A stretch of 64,000 bases of DNA from Bacteroidaceae bacterium (GTDB lineage Bacteria; Bacteroidota; Bacteroidia; Bacteroidales; Bacteroidaceae): positions 55,034 to 119,033 of the forward strand of contig JAILDV010000035.1 of NCBI GenBank assembly GCA_024688885.1, written 5' to 3'. Positions 32,721 through 41,573 of this stretch are shown here, piece after piece. The notes beneath the pieces are model-generated. The model had not been told where the DNA came from and did not search any database. It saw nothing but the letters and a program-made list of their open reading frames with translations. Numbering within the stretch: position 1 is the first letter of the stretch; each line of letters starts with the position of its first letter. Position numbers and translations under genes: made by a program.

Positions 32721-34859
32721 TTACTCTGCAGAGCAATCTTCCCACAGCAGTACGGCACCGTTTCTTCGTGCAGGATCAGGACCTACAAAATCCATAGAGT
32801 AAGGGCTTCCCGTAGTGGGACTCTTGCCAAGATAGCGGTGGTTCTTCAGCGAGTAGAGCATGAAGTCGTGGTCGAGATAGTCTTGCCAAAGGAACACCTC
32901 TGCTTCTTCTGCATTCGTGGTGAAGCGCACATCACCAGCCAATCCTTCGCCATACACTTTAATGTATCGGCCATCCACGCACTTCAGCGACACTTTCCCA
33001 TTGCCCTTGTCGATGAGTTGGAACTGTGTGAACTGACTCTTGTCGCCATTATGAGTGTCGTAGAGGATGCCGTGAGGGTCACAAACGGCTGGACGGTTGG
33101 TGGCTTTGTTGATGATGCGGAAAGTCGTGCCGTAAGGAATATTCCACGAACGGTCAGCACGTGGCTCCTCCACGGTGAAGTTGTCAAACTCGGCATAACC
33201 TCCGTTTTTTCCCTTCACGTTGAAGGCAAAGAGGGCATGGCGTGAGCCCTGGAAAGTGATGAGCTGATAACTTAGGGGAATCTCATAGCCAATCGTTTGA
33301 AATGTTACGCCATCGGTTGAGTAGGCATACTGCATTTGATCGTTGTCGTAGTCACCAATACAGCGAAGCCAGATTTTTCCCTTCGGCAAACTGACAGGTG
33401 CAACAACAGGTGCGAGCTCTGGTTTATTTTTGCCTTGATCCCAAAAGCGAAGAAGGAATGTGTTGGTATGGTCATCCCTCATAATGCCTATCCATGAGCA
33501 AGGGACATTGATGTTGCCCAATCCTGCCACATCGCCATCTTTCAGTCCTTTCACCGAAAGTTCCACGGTGGCAACAGATTTTGGACCTATGACACGCTGG
33601 GTGAGCGAATTGCGTGCCCACATCAGCTGTTCTGCAGGCATAGAGTTGAGGCGAAGTCTGCCACCTTTCAGACTCCACATCTTGTCATCGGGGTTGTGGT
33701 TCCATTGCCACACACGTCCCAAGGTCTTGCCGTCGAAATTCTCGCTGCGAACGTAAGGCGCATACGGTTCAACGGGCGTGTTTCCGCTGCCATAGTCATA
33801 TTGACCTTCAGCCGTGCCGGGCTTAAACCAAGTGCGTGGAGCCCTTCCAAGATTTCCGTTCAATCCAACCATTGGCCAGCCATCTTTCCATGTCATCGGC
33901 ATCAAGCATACGGTACGGCCAATGGAGTGGAAGTCCATCATGAAGAGTGCCCACCATGAACCGTCCTTGTACTGCACGATACCACCCTGATGCGCATTGG
34001 TGCATGCTGTTGCATCCTTATCCACACCACCAAGGCTGAACTTCGTGTCATCTTCACCGATGCGGTATTTCACATCACGAGGGACTTGTGTGAGCGAGGC
34101 TGCATGATAGCCGTAGGTTTCATCTGCTGTGATGACACGCGTTTCGTAAGGTCCCCAGATGCTTTTCGAACGGGAACAAAGCGTGCGCCCATTCGGCTTG
34201 TAGTCAGTAGATATGAGGTAGTACATCCCATTGATTTTGTACATGTGATGTCCTTCGCCTACTCCGTTCCCTTCTGGAATGATGACACGTTCCGTACCCT
34301 CGACGGGACCGCTCATGTCGGGTTTCAGTTCCGTGCATTTCACTGTACCATAGCCATGAATGGCATACACTTTTCCGTCATCGTCGAAAAGCACGCCCAA
34401 GTCGTAGATGTCACCCTTCATGTTGTGGTGTTCCCATGGCCCCTTGATGTCCTTAGATGTGTAGCACTGTAAGCCTTTGCCGTTCACGTTTGAAAAAACA
34501 TAGAACTGCCCGTTCGCATAACGGATGGCAGGTGCCCAAATGCCTTGTCCGTAAATCTCCTTGTGGTTCTTCAGCGAGAAGGCCTCGTCGTCAAAGTCGA
34601 AGCGGTCGAAGCAATACGAGATGTTCTCCCAGTTCACAAGGTCTTTCGAGTGCAGGATAACTAATCCCGGCACCGTATGCATGGTGGTGCCAGCCAAGTA
34701 GTAATCATCTCCTACGCGCAAGATGTCTGGGTCGCTGAACTCATCATAAAATAGGGGGTTCGTAAATGTTCCATTGCCGTTGTCGGCAGTCCAGGAAACA
34801 TGTTGTGCGTTTGCGCACAGGCACATGGCCATTGTCAGTAAGTAGCTAATTAGTCTCAT
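32721..34859 (-). CDS. GH43-family glycosidase with C-terminal sandwich and trefoil-like domains
   Basis: 712 residues with a signal peptide (MRLISYLLTMAMCLCANAQ). The five-bladed GH43 propeller starts at FTNPLFYDEFSDPDILRVGD; candidate catalytic residues are Asp43 (base), Asp153 (pKa modulator, in IYDLGVLFDDDG) and Glu202 (acid, in VGEGHHMYK). A concanavalin-like C-terminal domain (about 365-570) follows, as in beta-xylosidases and arabinofuranosidases. The last 140 residues (FRIINKATNRPAVCDPHG, then KCVDGRYIKVYGEG) look like a beta-trefoil carbohydrate-binding module. The family acts on xylosyl or arabinosyl links of hemicellulose. It is a single gene, divergent from 35075. Confidence 0.88.
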   Translation of the reverse strand: MRLISYLLTMAMCLCANAQHVSWTADNGNGTFTNPLFYDEFSDPDILRVGDDYYLAGTTMHTVPGLVILHSKDLVNWENISYCFDRFDFDDEAFSLKNHKEIYGQGIWAPAIRYANGQFYVFSNVNGKGLQCYTSKDIKGPWEHHNMKGDIYDLGVLFDDDGKVYAIHGYGTVKCTELKPDMSGPVEGTERVIIPEGNGVGEGHHMYKINGMYYLISTDYKPNGRTLCSRSKSIWGPYETRVITADETYGYHAASLTQVPRDVKYRIGEDDTKFSLGGVDKDATACTNAHQGGIVQYKDGSWWALFMMDFHSIGRTVCLMPMTWKDGWPMVGLNGNLGRAPRTWFKPGTAEGQYDYGSGNTPVEPYAPYVRSENFDGKTLGRVWQWNHNPDDKMWSLKGGRLRLNSMPAEQLMWARNSLTQRVIGPKSVATVELSVKGLKDGDVAGLGNINVPCSWIGIMRDDHTNTFLLRFWDQGKNKPELAPVVAPVSLPKGKIWLRCIGDYDNDQMQYAYSTDGVTFQTIGYEIPLSYQLITFQGSRHALFAFNVKGKNGGYAEFDNFTVEEPRADRSWNIPYGTTFRIINKATNRPAVCDPHGILYDTHNGDKSQFTQFQLIDKGNGKVSLKCVDGRYIKVYGEGLAGDVRFTTNAEEAEVFLWQDYLDHDFMLYSLKNHRYLGKSPTTGSPYSMDFVGPDPARRNGAVLLWEDCSAE

Positions 34860-35047
34860 GTCGTTTTAGTGTAAGATATAAGTGTTTTATAATTAAATGT
34901 ATGATTGCTGCTACAAAGGTACGCATTTTTTCGTGTGTTTCAAATATCAAAGGGTAAAAAGGATGATAGGGGAGGATGTTCTTCTCAATTTGGGGTACAG
35001 ATTGAAAAAAATGTACCGATAAATCCATGATTCTCCATTTTTCTCAC

Positions 35048-35055
35048 TACCTTTG
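35048..35055 (+). promoter_or_regulatory. -7 box for the CsgG/FlgT-like gene
   Basis: TACCTTTG fits TAnnTTTG, 19 bases before the ATG at 35075. No clear -33 box. Confidence 0.5.
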
Positions 35056-35074
35056 AACACAAATTTGAAAAATC

Positions 35075-35989
35075 ATGAATACAAAACCACAAAATGTTTC
35101 AGTTCAAGCGTGCTTTCATCATGTGGTGAAAGTGTTGGCTATAGCTGTCTTCTTTGGCATTGCCCTTTCCATAAATGCTCAAGTGGAAAGGAATCAAGTT
35201 TACAATATCTTTTTGGGCGAGGTGCGATATTCCAACCCTAATGAAAGATTGTCCTCGACTGAAGCGTTCGGTCAGATTATGAGGGCGGCTGTGACGGGAA
35301 AAGCCAAGGTGCAGGCACCTGAGTACCAGGAGATGGTGAAGACAGCCGTGGTGAATGGTCTCTCCAGGGCATATCGCTATCGACTAAGTGAACGTCAGGC
35401 TCAGCTTGGCGATGAATCGGAGGTGGGTAATCTCTTGGCTGATGTCAATATCACCAATATTGCTGCATCTTCAGAATCCACAAGCTATAAGGACAAGAAT
35501 GGTAGGACTTATATTGACACCAAATTCAAGGGAGAAGTGGATGTGACCATCACTTTGACAGATGTGGGCACAGAAGAGGTGATAGGTGCGCCCTCATTTT
35601 CCACCTCGGGTACCAGCTCTTCCACAAATGCTTCCCAAGAGCAAGCTTTCAAGAGTGGTATTGGCTACTTGGCGAACCGCATATCCACATGGCTTAACCA
35701 GACTCTTCCTCTGCAAGCTAACATCATCGAGGGTAATGCCGTCAAGAAAGACAAACAAAAGAAAGTTTACATTGATTTGGGCAGTCGTGAAGGAGCTTTC
35801 GCTGGTATTCACATGGGTGTCTATATCGTCAAGACCATTGCAGGTCGCGAAGCAAGACAACAAATTGGTAAACTGAAGGTGGAAAGTGTACAAGGCGATG
35901 ATATTAGTCTTTGTAAGGTACAAAGTGGTGGTAAAGAAATCAAAAAAGCTATTGAAGCGGGCGAACAACTGTTGGTCATTTCTCTTTAA
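35075..35989 (+). CDS. Exported protein with CsgG-like and FlgT-C-like parts
   Basis: 304 residues. An N-terminal hydrophobic segment (VVKVLAIAVFFGIALSINAQ) is a signal peptide with a longer n-region than usual. The first half (YNIFLGEVRYSNPNERLSSTEAFG, then ADVNITNIAASSES, TDVGTEEVIGAPSFSTSG) resembles the CsgG/curli-assembly-type fold used by LpoB- and FlgT-like proteins. The last 80 residues (KKVYIDLGSREGAFAGIHMGVY, then RQQIGKLKVESVQGDD) match the FlgT C-terminal beta barrel pattern. The role is not known; similar proteins localise to the outer membrane periplasmic face. It stands alone between two terminators. Confidence 0.6.
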   Translation: MNTKPQNVSVQACFHHVVKVLAIAVFFGIALSINAQVERNQVYNIFLGEVRYSNPNERLSSTEAFGQIMRAAVTGKAKVQAPEYQEMVKTAVVNGLSRAYRYRLSERQAQLGDESEVGNLLADVNITNIAASSESTSYKDKNGRTYIDTKFKGEVDVTITLTDVGTEEVIGAPSFSTSGTSSSTNASQEQAFKSGIGYLANRISTWLNQTLPLQANIIEGNAVKKDKQKKVYIDLGSREGAFAGIHMGVYIVKTIAGREARQQIGKLKVESVQGDDISLCKVQSGGKEIKKAIEAGEQLLVISL

Positions 35990-36052
35990 CTCTTGTGAGC
36001 GCAGCTAATTAACTTCCCATTTCACTCTCAAAACTTATATCTTTAACTATAT

Positions 36053-36100
36053 TTGAAGTGCCCCCTGAAAGGTTTGTTTAACTTTCGGGGGGCACTTCAA
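36053..36100. terminator. Bidirectional terminator
   Basis: TTGAAGTGCCCCC (36053-36065) pairs with GGGGGCACTTCAA (36088-36100), continued by GAAAG/CTTTC, around a 9-nt loop. It separates the plus gene ending at 35989 and the minus gene ending at 36155. Confidence 0.8.
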
Positions 36101-36154
36101 TGTTGTAGCACCCTTTTGTTTTATGGTGTTGTTTGCTATACGAAACCTTGTGGT

Positions 36155-37744
36155 TTACTTCGTGATAGGCTTATACTTTGGTACGAGAGTCTTCATGATA
36201 ACCCAACCGATAAGGTAAGCGACAGCACAATAGCAGAAGACAATCATGTAGCCGGCTGGCTTGCCATCCATTGCAAAAAGATGCAAGGGCTGTTGTATTA
36301 TTTCACCACCTAATTCTTGAACTTTAGCAACCAATTCTAATGCATTAGTATTTGGCTTCAACTTTTCTGTTATATTGAAAACTTCGTTGATAGCATCTGC
36401 AGAGAGTTCCAATGTTTTACCTTTGTATGTAAATGATCCTGCTGCATAAGTAAATAACATGCCAGCCCCTTTGTTGATTGCAAAGGAACAGAGTCCGCCA
36501 AACATGGTGCCGATGCCGGTGATGGTGGCAATGGCTGATTTAGGGAACATGTCACCAATGGTGGAGTAGAGGTTGGCTGACCACGCCTGATGTCCTGCTC
36601 CTGCTAAACCTATGATGATGGCTGGAATCCAAGGGGAAATACCTGAAAGAGGTTGAGCAAACATCGCGAAAATGGGGAAAAAAGCAAAGATTAACATGGC
36701 ACGCATACGTCCAGCGTATGGGTTCATGCCCATCTTCTCGACGAAGAGTTTGGGCAGGTAGCCACCATAGATAGAGATAATAGTGACGATAAGATAGAGC
36801 GTAAATATGAGCATCTGCCCCATTGTGGTTTTTGTTGAATAGCCGAGTTCGGAGAAGTAGGCGGGTGCCCAGAAGAGGAAGAACCACCACACGCCGTCGG
36901 TCATGAGTTTGCCGACGATGAACGCCCAGGTCTGACGGTACTTGAAGCAGTCGAGGAAGGAGAGTTTCACTTCATTCTCGTCTGTTGGTGCGGCAGCAGA
37001 TTCATCAGCAGCGGTTTCCTTATCGGATTCTATATAAGCCAATTCAGCCTTGTTCACGAACTTGCTTTCGGCTGGTGCTGAATACATGAACAGCCAAGCG
37101 CCTGCCCACAGGAAGCCGATGGCACCGATGATGATGAAGGCCATTTCCCAACCCATGTGCTCGGCAAGCACAGGAATGGTGAGGGGGGCGGCGAGGGCAC
37201 CTACAGATGCTCCCGCGTTGAAGATTGAGGTGGCGTAAGCACGGTCTTTTTTCGGGAAATACTCTGCTGTCACCTTGATGGCTGCGGGGAAGTTGCCCGA
37301 TTCACCTGTGGCAAGAATGATGCGGCAGGCAAGGAAGAGCCAAACGCTGGTGGTGGAGATGACAAGGGCAAGGTCGGTGCCTTTTTCTACAGCTCGCAGC
37401 GCTTCGATGTCGGCAATACCAGTGAGTTGCATGGTGGCCCATCCGCAGGCAGCGTGGAGACATGCACCGAGCGACCAGATGATAATTGCCCAGATGTAGC
37501 CCTTCTTAGTTCCCATCCAGTCGATGAACTTGCCCGCAAAGAGCGAGATAAAGGCATAGAAGATGGAGAACGTGGCGGTAATGTTGCCGTAGTCGTTGTC
37601 ATTCCAATGGAAGTCGAGTGCGATGAAGTCTTTCCATGTGAGTGAAAGCACTTGGCGGTCCATGTAGTTGACCGTGGTTGCAAGGAAGAGCATCGCACAA
37701 ATAACCCAACGGTAGTTGGTCATTTTGTTAGTGGTTGTACTCAT
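36155..37744 (-). CDS. MFS transporter, hexuronate/sugar-acid (ExuT-like) family
   Basis: 529 residues, about 12 helices. MFS signature GKFIDWMGTKKGYIWAI lies after helix 2, and the ACS/ExuT-type motif GESGNFPAAIKVTAEYFPKKDRA after helix 4. An insertion of about 60 residues before the last pair of helices (SADAINEVFNITEKLKPNTNAL) is periplasmic or cytoplasmic by prediction, and is longer than in E. coli ExuT. The family imports galacturonate or glucuronate with protons. Glucuronate is released by xylan debranching, so the gene fits the nearby xylan-active GH43. The call of substrate is by family only. Confidence 0.8.
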   Translation of the reverse strand: MSTTTNKMTNYRWVICAMLFLATTVNYMDRQVLSLTWKDFIALDFHWNDNDYGNITATFSIFYAFISLFAGKFIDWMGTKKGYIWAIIIWSLGACLHAACGWATMQLTGIADIEALRAVEKGTDLALVISTTSVWLFLACRIILATGESGNFPAAIKVTAEYFPKKDRAYATSIFNAGASVGALAAPLTIPVLAEHMGWEMAFIIIGAIGFLWAGAWLFMYSAPAESKFVNKAELAYIESDKETAADESAAAPTDENEVKLSFLDCFKYRQTWAFIVGKLMTDGVWWFFLFWAPAYFSELGYSTKTTMGQMLIFTLYLIVTIISIYGGYLPKLFVEKMGMNPYAGRMRAMLIFAFFPIFAMFAQPLSGISPWIPAIIIGLAGAGHQAWSANLYSTIGDMFPKSAIATITGIGTMFGGLCSFAINKGAGMLFTYAAGSFTYKGKTLELSADAINEVFNITEKLKPNTNALELVAKVQELGGEIIQQPLHLFAMDGKPAGYMIVFCYCAVAYLIGWVIMKTLVPKYKPITK

Positions 37745-37788
37745 TGTTAGTTTTCTATTTGTAGTTTATGTTTTTAATTCTCTATACA

Positions 37789-38151
37789 TTATTCTCTATA
37801 CATTACCAACTCCACTCCTGCTCCCTGACAATCGGCACCCATAGGAGGATTCTCCTTCAACAATCGGATGCGTACAGATTGTGCCTTGGGATATTCGGCA
37901 AGAATGGCCTTGGTAATGCGTCCTGCAGCATGCTCGACAAGAAAGGAGGGTTGCGCCATCTCACGCTTGATGGTCTCATAGAGGTCGGCATAGCTGATGG
38001 TGTCATCAACAAAATCGCTTGTGATAGCATCCTGAATATCAGTCTCCACTTCGCAGTCGATGGTGAAATAGGCACCCACTTTCCGCTCCAGCTCCATCAC
38101 TCCATGATAGGCATAGAGCCGCAGTCCTTCGATGATGATTTTATTCTGCAT
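37789..38151 (-). CDS. folB: Dihydroneopterin aldolase
   Basis: 120 residues from the ATG at 38151 (MQNKIIIEGLRLYAYHGVMELERKVG); an in-frame upstream extension to 38193 is rejected. The active-site Glu is in HGVMELE and the pterin-binding Glu near LLEHAAGR-type motif FLVEHAAGR; the Lys is in RLLKENPP. It converts 7,8-dihydroneopterin to hydroxymethyl-dihydropterin in folate synthesis. Its start overlaps by 11 bases the stop of the NrdJ-tail gene, so translation is likely coupled. Confidence 0.9.
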   Translation of the reverse strand: MQNKIIIEGLRLYAYHGVMELERKVGAYFTIDCEVETDIQDAITSDFVDDTISYADLYETIKREMAQPSFLVEHAAGRITKAILAEYPKAQSVRIRLLKENPPMGADCQGAGVELVMYRE

Positions 38152-38809
38152 TCCGTAGGTCGTCTTTGAGGTCATCAGAAAGGTCATCTTCACCTGTGGT
38201 GTACTTCTTCAAAGCGCGTGCCACGCCATTTGCCCATGTGTTGATGTTCTCGTTCTCAAGTTGTAGAGAACCAACCAGTTTGATGACGTTGTTCAAAGGC
38301 ATTCTGTAACGGAGGATTCCACTGATGAGTTTGGCGTAATTCCAATATTCCTTGTTGAAGCGTTCAGACAGCCCCTCGACGGTGGTTTTGTAACCTCGAC
38401 GGTTGACGAAGGTGAAGTCGTAGCGCTTATTGCCATCTTCATCAATGTGTTTGATGATGTACCCTTTTGTGACAGTCTTGGGTAATGCGATACCGTCTTC
38501 GTCGTCAAGCACACCTGTAAATATCTCATATGGATAGCCGTCGAGCAATCCTACGAATGCGACCCATTTTTCTTTTTTGTTTTGGAATTTCACTACATCA
38601 CATTCAAGACTGACAGGGCGTTTCTCTGTGATTTCGAATTCAGGACGGAAGGAGTAGATTTCGTTGTCAAGCATCGACATCAGTTCCTCACGTTCTTTGT
38701 TTGTTCCATGTTCGGGGTCATATGGCTTCAATGCCTTTTTCAACTTCTTCTCGCCAAACTCCACTAAAGTGTTCAGAATGTTCGCTGATAAAGATTGTAC
38801 TGGTGACAT
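38141..38809 (-). CDS. Free-standing C-terminal domain of a B12-dependent ribonucleotide reductase (NrdJ) type
   Basis: 222 residues from the ATG at 38809 (MSPVQSLSANILNTLVEFG). The central and last parts match the C-terminal tail of Bacteroidota NrdJ: ECDVVKFQNKKEKWVAFVGL, YPYEIFTGVLDDEDGI, YDFTFVNRRGYKTTVEGLSE, EYWNYAKLISGILRYRMPL, ENINTWANGVARALKKY. In NrdJ this region precedes a TSCPD zinc-binding end; that end and the whole radical-forming barrel are missing here. It could be a regulatory or scaffold relic, or an accessory subunit. It overlaps folB. No neighbouring catalytic nrdJ is in the window. Confidence 0.65.
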   Translation of the reverse strand: MSPVQSLSANILNTLVEFGEKKLKKALKPYDPEHGTNKEREELMSMLDNEIYSFRPEFEITEKRPVSLECDVVKFQNKKEKWVAFVGLLDGYPYEIFTGVLDDEDGIALPKTVTKGYIIKHIDEDGNKRYDFTFVNRRGYKTTVEGLSERFNKEYWNYAKLISGILRYRMPLNNVIKLVGSLQLENENINTWANGVARALKKYTTGEDDLSDDLKDDLRNAE

Positions 38810-38898
38810 GTTAGGTGCTTTTATTGCAAAAATTGTTAAGTAGAGGCAAAAATACGGCGATTTTACGACATGACAAAATAAATGTGGCAGGAAATGCT

Positions 38899-38906
38899 TA
38901 TCTTTG
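38899..38906 (+). promoter_or_regulatory. -7 box for the nitroreductase gene
   Basis: TATCTTTG, 38 bases before the ATG at 38945. The -33 box is weak. Confidence 0.5.
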
Positions 38907-38944
38907 CACAATTGTAAATCGCAAATCGTTTAATTGTACTTTTT

Positions 38945-39682
38945 ATGGAATCATTTGTCAATAGGCGCACTATCCGCAAATATAAGCAGGAAGACATCTC
39001 TGCTGAGAAAATAGATGCATTGTTGTTGCAAGCATCAAGAGCTGCCACCATGGGCAATATGCAGTTGTACAGTGTGGTGGTGACACGTTCGGAAGAGATG
39101 AAGGAAAAGTTGTCGCCTCTCCACTTCGGACAGCCAATGGTGAAAGATGCTCCTGTGGTTCTCACGTTCTGTGCTGACTTCAACCGATTCACGAAGTGGT
39201 GTGAACTACGCAATGCCGATGCGGGTTATGACAACCTGCTCTCATTCCTCAATGCGGCGAGCGACACATTATTACATGTGCAGGCATTCTGCACGTTAGC
39301 TGAAGAGGCAGGCTACGGCACATGCTATCTTGGCACCACGCTCTACAATCCGCAGGGCATCATTGATGTGTTGAAATTGCCTAAACTCACTTTCCCCATT
39401 GCCACCATTACTGTGGGTGTGCCAGACGAACATCCGGAACAGCCCGACCGTCTGCCACATCAGGCATATATTCATGAGGAAACATATCACGACTACACGC
39501 CCAACCAGCTGGACATCATCTATTTCTTTAAGGAGCAGTTGGAGGAGAATCAGAAATATGTGGCCATCAACAAGAAGGAGAACTTGGCACAGGTGTTCAC
39601 GGATTGTCGCTACACCCGCAAAGACAACGAAGCCATGTCGGAGGGTTTGATTCAGACACTGAAGAATCAGGGATTCCTCTGA
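38945..39682 (+). CDS. Nitroreductase-family NAD(P)H:FMN oxidoreductase
   Basis: 245 residues. The FMN-binding N-terminus is FVNRRTIRKYKQEDIS; the FMN/active-site middle part is QASRAATMGNMQLYSVVV and the typical helical AGYGTCYLGTTLYNP; the C-terminal extension (HDYTPNQLDIIYFFKEQLEENQ) wraps the dimer. The protein is of the NfsA/FRP type. Substrate could be flavin, quinone or nitro compounds. It is a single gene with its own terminator, divergent from the NrdJ-tail gene. Confidence 0.85.
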   Translation: MESFVNRRTIRKYKQEDISAEKIDALLLQASRAATMGNMQLYSVVVTRSEEMKEKLSPLHFGQPMVKDAPVVLTFCADFNRFTKWCELRNADAGYDNLLSFLNAASDTLLHVQAFCTLAEEAGYGTCYLGTTLYNPQGIIDVLKLPKLTFPIATITVGVPDEHPEQPDRLPHQAYIHEETYHDYTPNQLDIIYFFKEQLEENQKYVAINKKENLAQVFTDCRYTRKDNEAMSEGLIQTLKNQGFL

Positions 39683-39712
39683 GCAATTGCATGACAAACA
39701 GAAAGTAAAAAG

Positions 39713-39741
39713 GGGAGGGAACTCATCACGAGTTCCCTCCT
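39713..39741 (+). terminator. Terminator after the nitroreductase gene
   Basis: GGAGGGAACTC (39714-39724) pairs with GAGTTCCCTCC (39730-39740) around ATCAC; C/T-rich tail. Confidence 0.8.
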
Positions 39742-39789
39742 CTCATTAAACATAAGTTATCTATAGGAATTGGTTAGTATGGATTCTGT

Positions 39790-41205
39790 TTATACGTTTG
39801 TCTTTAGTTTAGCCATCAGTTCTTCAATGTCATCGCGGACATAATCCTCCGCTTCCATCAAGTCACTAATCTGTTTCAATCCATGAAGAACGGTGGCATG
39901 GTTACGGTTACCGATTTGACGTCCTATCTCTATATGAGAGTTGTCGGTGAGCTGATCAGCAAGATACATGGCTACCTGACGGGCATAAGCAATTTTCCGT
40001 GTGCGTTCGCGTGAGTCAATCTGGTTGATTTTCAAATTGAAATGTTCGCAAACAGACTGCTTTACATCGTCGATGGTAAGTTCCTTGCTGGGCTTCTCCA
40101 CGAATCGTGGCATCACTTTCCGTGCCAATGCCATGTTGATGTCGCAGTTATAGACAACGGAATAAGCCATCAGCGAATTGATGATGCCTTCAAGGTCGCG
40201 AACGCTGTCATCAATGTTCTCAGAAATATATTTAAGAACGTTGGTGGGAATTTTCAGGCCTTCTTTTTCCACTTTCGCAGAAAGAATACCAAAGCGGAGA
40301 TTCTGCGTGGGCTTTTCTATCTCTGCCTGCATGCCCCACTTGAAACGGGTGAGCAGTCGGTCCTCCAAGCCTTGGATGGCAATGGGAGGACGGTCGGCAG
40401 AAAGGATGATCTGCTTGCCGTTGAGATGCAGATGATTGAAGATGTGGAAGAATGTGTTTTGAGTCTTGTCCTTACCAGACAACTCCTGCACATCGTCAAG
40501 TATCAGTACGTCAATGCTTTGATAGAAACGGATGAATTCGTTGGTCTTATTCTGACGGACGGCATCTGTGAATTGTACCGTGAAGAGGTGAGCGGAAAGG
40601 TAGAGCACACGCAATTGAGGATGCAGTTCCTTGATGCGATAACCGATGGCGTTGATGAGATGGGTCTTTCCACATCCTGAAGGACCATACACGAAGAAAG
40701 GGTTGAACGTCTTGGCAGGGTTGTTGGCAATAGATTCACCCACTGAACGTGCCAGACGGTTGCTTTCACCTTCGAGATAGCTCTCAAACTTGTAGCCAGG
40801 AATCAACTGAGAATCGAGATCTTGCACCTGTGGGGCAGTTACGTCGTCAGGAGTCTTGCGCGAGTCTTTGCGTGGTTCACCATTGACCACTTTGGGTGTC
40901 ATTGCTGTTTTCTCCCTCACTTCGCCACCTCGTTTGGTGTTTACAACCTTTACATTATAATATAAAGTCTGAATGCTGTTACCAAAAACTCGTTTGAAGG
41001 TAGATGCCATGAGTGGCAAGAAATTGTCCTCCAAAAACGTCTTCACAAATTCGCTGGGCACATCAAGTATCAGCTTGCCGTTCTCGAAGCTGTGCAGCTC
41101 CACGAAGGCAAACGATGCCGCGAATTGTTTGGGGGAGATGTTGTCGCGAATGATGTCGAGGCATCTCTCCCACAACAGTTTTGGATTTTGTTCTGTTTCT
41201 ACCAT
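39790..41205 (-). CDS. dnaA: Chromosomal replication initiator DnaA
   Basis: 471 residues. Domain I (LLWERCLDIIRDNISPKQFAA), a linker (about 95-135), the AAA+ core with Walker A GPSGCGKTHL (174-183), Walker B VLILDDVQEL and sensor regions (LSADRPPIAIQGLEDRL), and the domain IV DNA-binding helix ending GNRNHATVLHGLKQI. It opens oriC. The frequent DnaA neighbours (dnaN, recF) are absent, usual for Bacteroidota. The minus-strand start at 41205 is supported by a CAAAG-type box upstream. Confidence 0.96.
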   Translation of the reverse strand: MVETEQNPKLLWERCLDIIRDNISPKQFAASFAFVELHSFENGKLILDVPSEFVKTFLEDNFLPLMASTFKRVFGNSIQTLYYNVKVVNTKRGGEVREKTAMTPKVVNGEPRKDSRKTPDDVTAPQVQDLDSQLIPGYKFESYLEGESNRLARSVGESIANNPAKTFNPFFVYGPSGCGKTHLINAIGYRIKELHPQLRVLYLSAHLFTVQFTDAVRQNKTNEFIRFYQSIDVLILDDVQELSGKDKTQNTFFHIFNHLHLNGKQIILSADRPPIAIQGLEDRLLTRFKWGMQAEIEKPTQNLRFGILSAKVEKEGLKIPTNVLKYISENIDDSVRDLEGIINSLMAYSVVYNCDINMALARKVMPRFVEKPSKELTIDDVKQSVCEHFNLKINQIDSRERTRKIAYARQVAMYLADQLTDNSHIEIGRQIGNRNHATVLHGLKQISDLMEAEDYVRDDIEELMAKLKTNV

Positions 41206-41506
41206 TTTAGCTTTTGGTGATTCTCATATAGTTTTTACGAATGCAAAGTTCGCTTTTTTTTTTGAAACCACAAAATTTCATTTTTTCAGTGTTTCAAATG
41301 TGAAGGTAAAAAGTGCTTCATTTCAGCTATTTACGCATTTTAAGTTCTTGGAGGTCTTGACTGATGTTGCTTTTTTCTTTCGTCTTGATTTTTAATTGGT
41401 TATATATTTGTTTCACGTGTGAAACAAATGGTGGTAAATATTTTTTTATCGCTTCTAATTGGTTGTATTTGATAGTTTTTCAGTGCTTCTCAAAATGGAC
41501 TTGAAA
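41206..41506. other. AT-rich region upstream of dnaA, with a palindrome
   Basis: A 300-bp T-rich stretch on the plus strand holds no gene. A perfect 10-bp-arm palindrome, ATTTGTTTCA-CGTG-TGAAACAAAT (41406-41429), sits in it; it contains TGTTTCACGTG, close to a ParB site but with two extra bases. No clear run of DnaA boxes was seen. It may hold the dnaA promoter; a replication origin is possible but unproved. Confidence 0.45.
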
Positions 41507-41550
41507 AAGAAGAATGTTGTTTGAACAAAATTCAAATAACATTCTTCTTT
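41507..41550 (-). terminator. Terminator after the MCE-domain gene
   Basis: AAGAAGAATGTTGTTTGAA (41507-41525) pairs with TTCAAATAACATTCTTCTT (41531-41549) around CAAAA, with A/T tracts. It lies 24 bases past the MCE stop. Confidence 0.8.
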
Positions 41551-41573
41551 CATCTTTTTTTCATTCTCTTTTT

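Noticed and set aside
41206..41506. Confirmed replication origin
   Set aside because: No cluster of DnaA boxes could be seen by eye; dnaA is often away from oriC in Bacteroidota.
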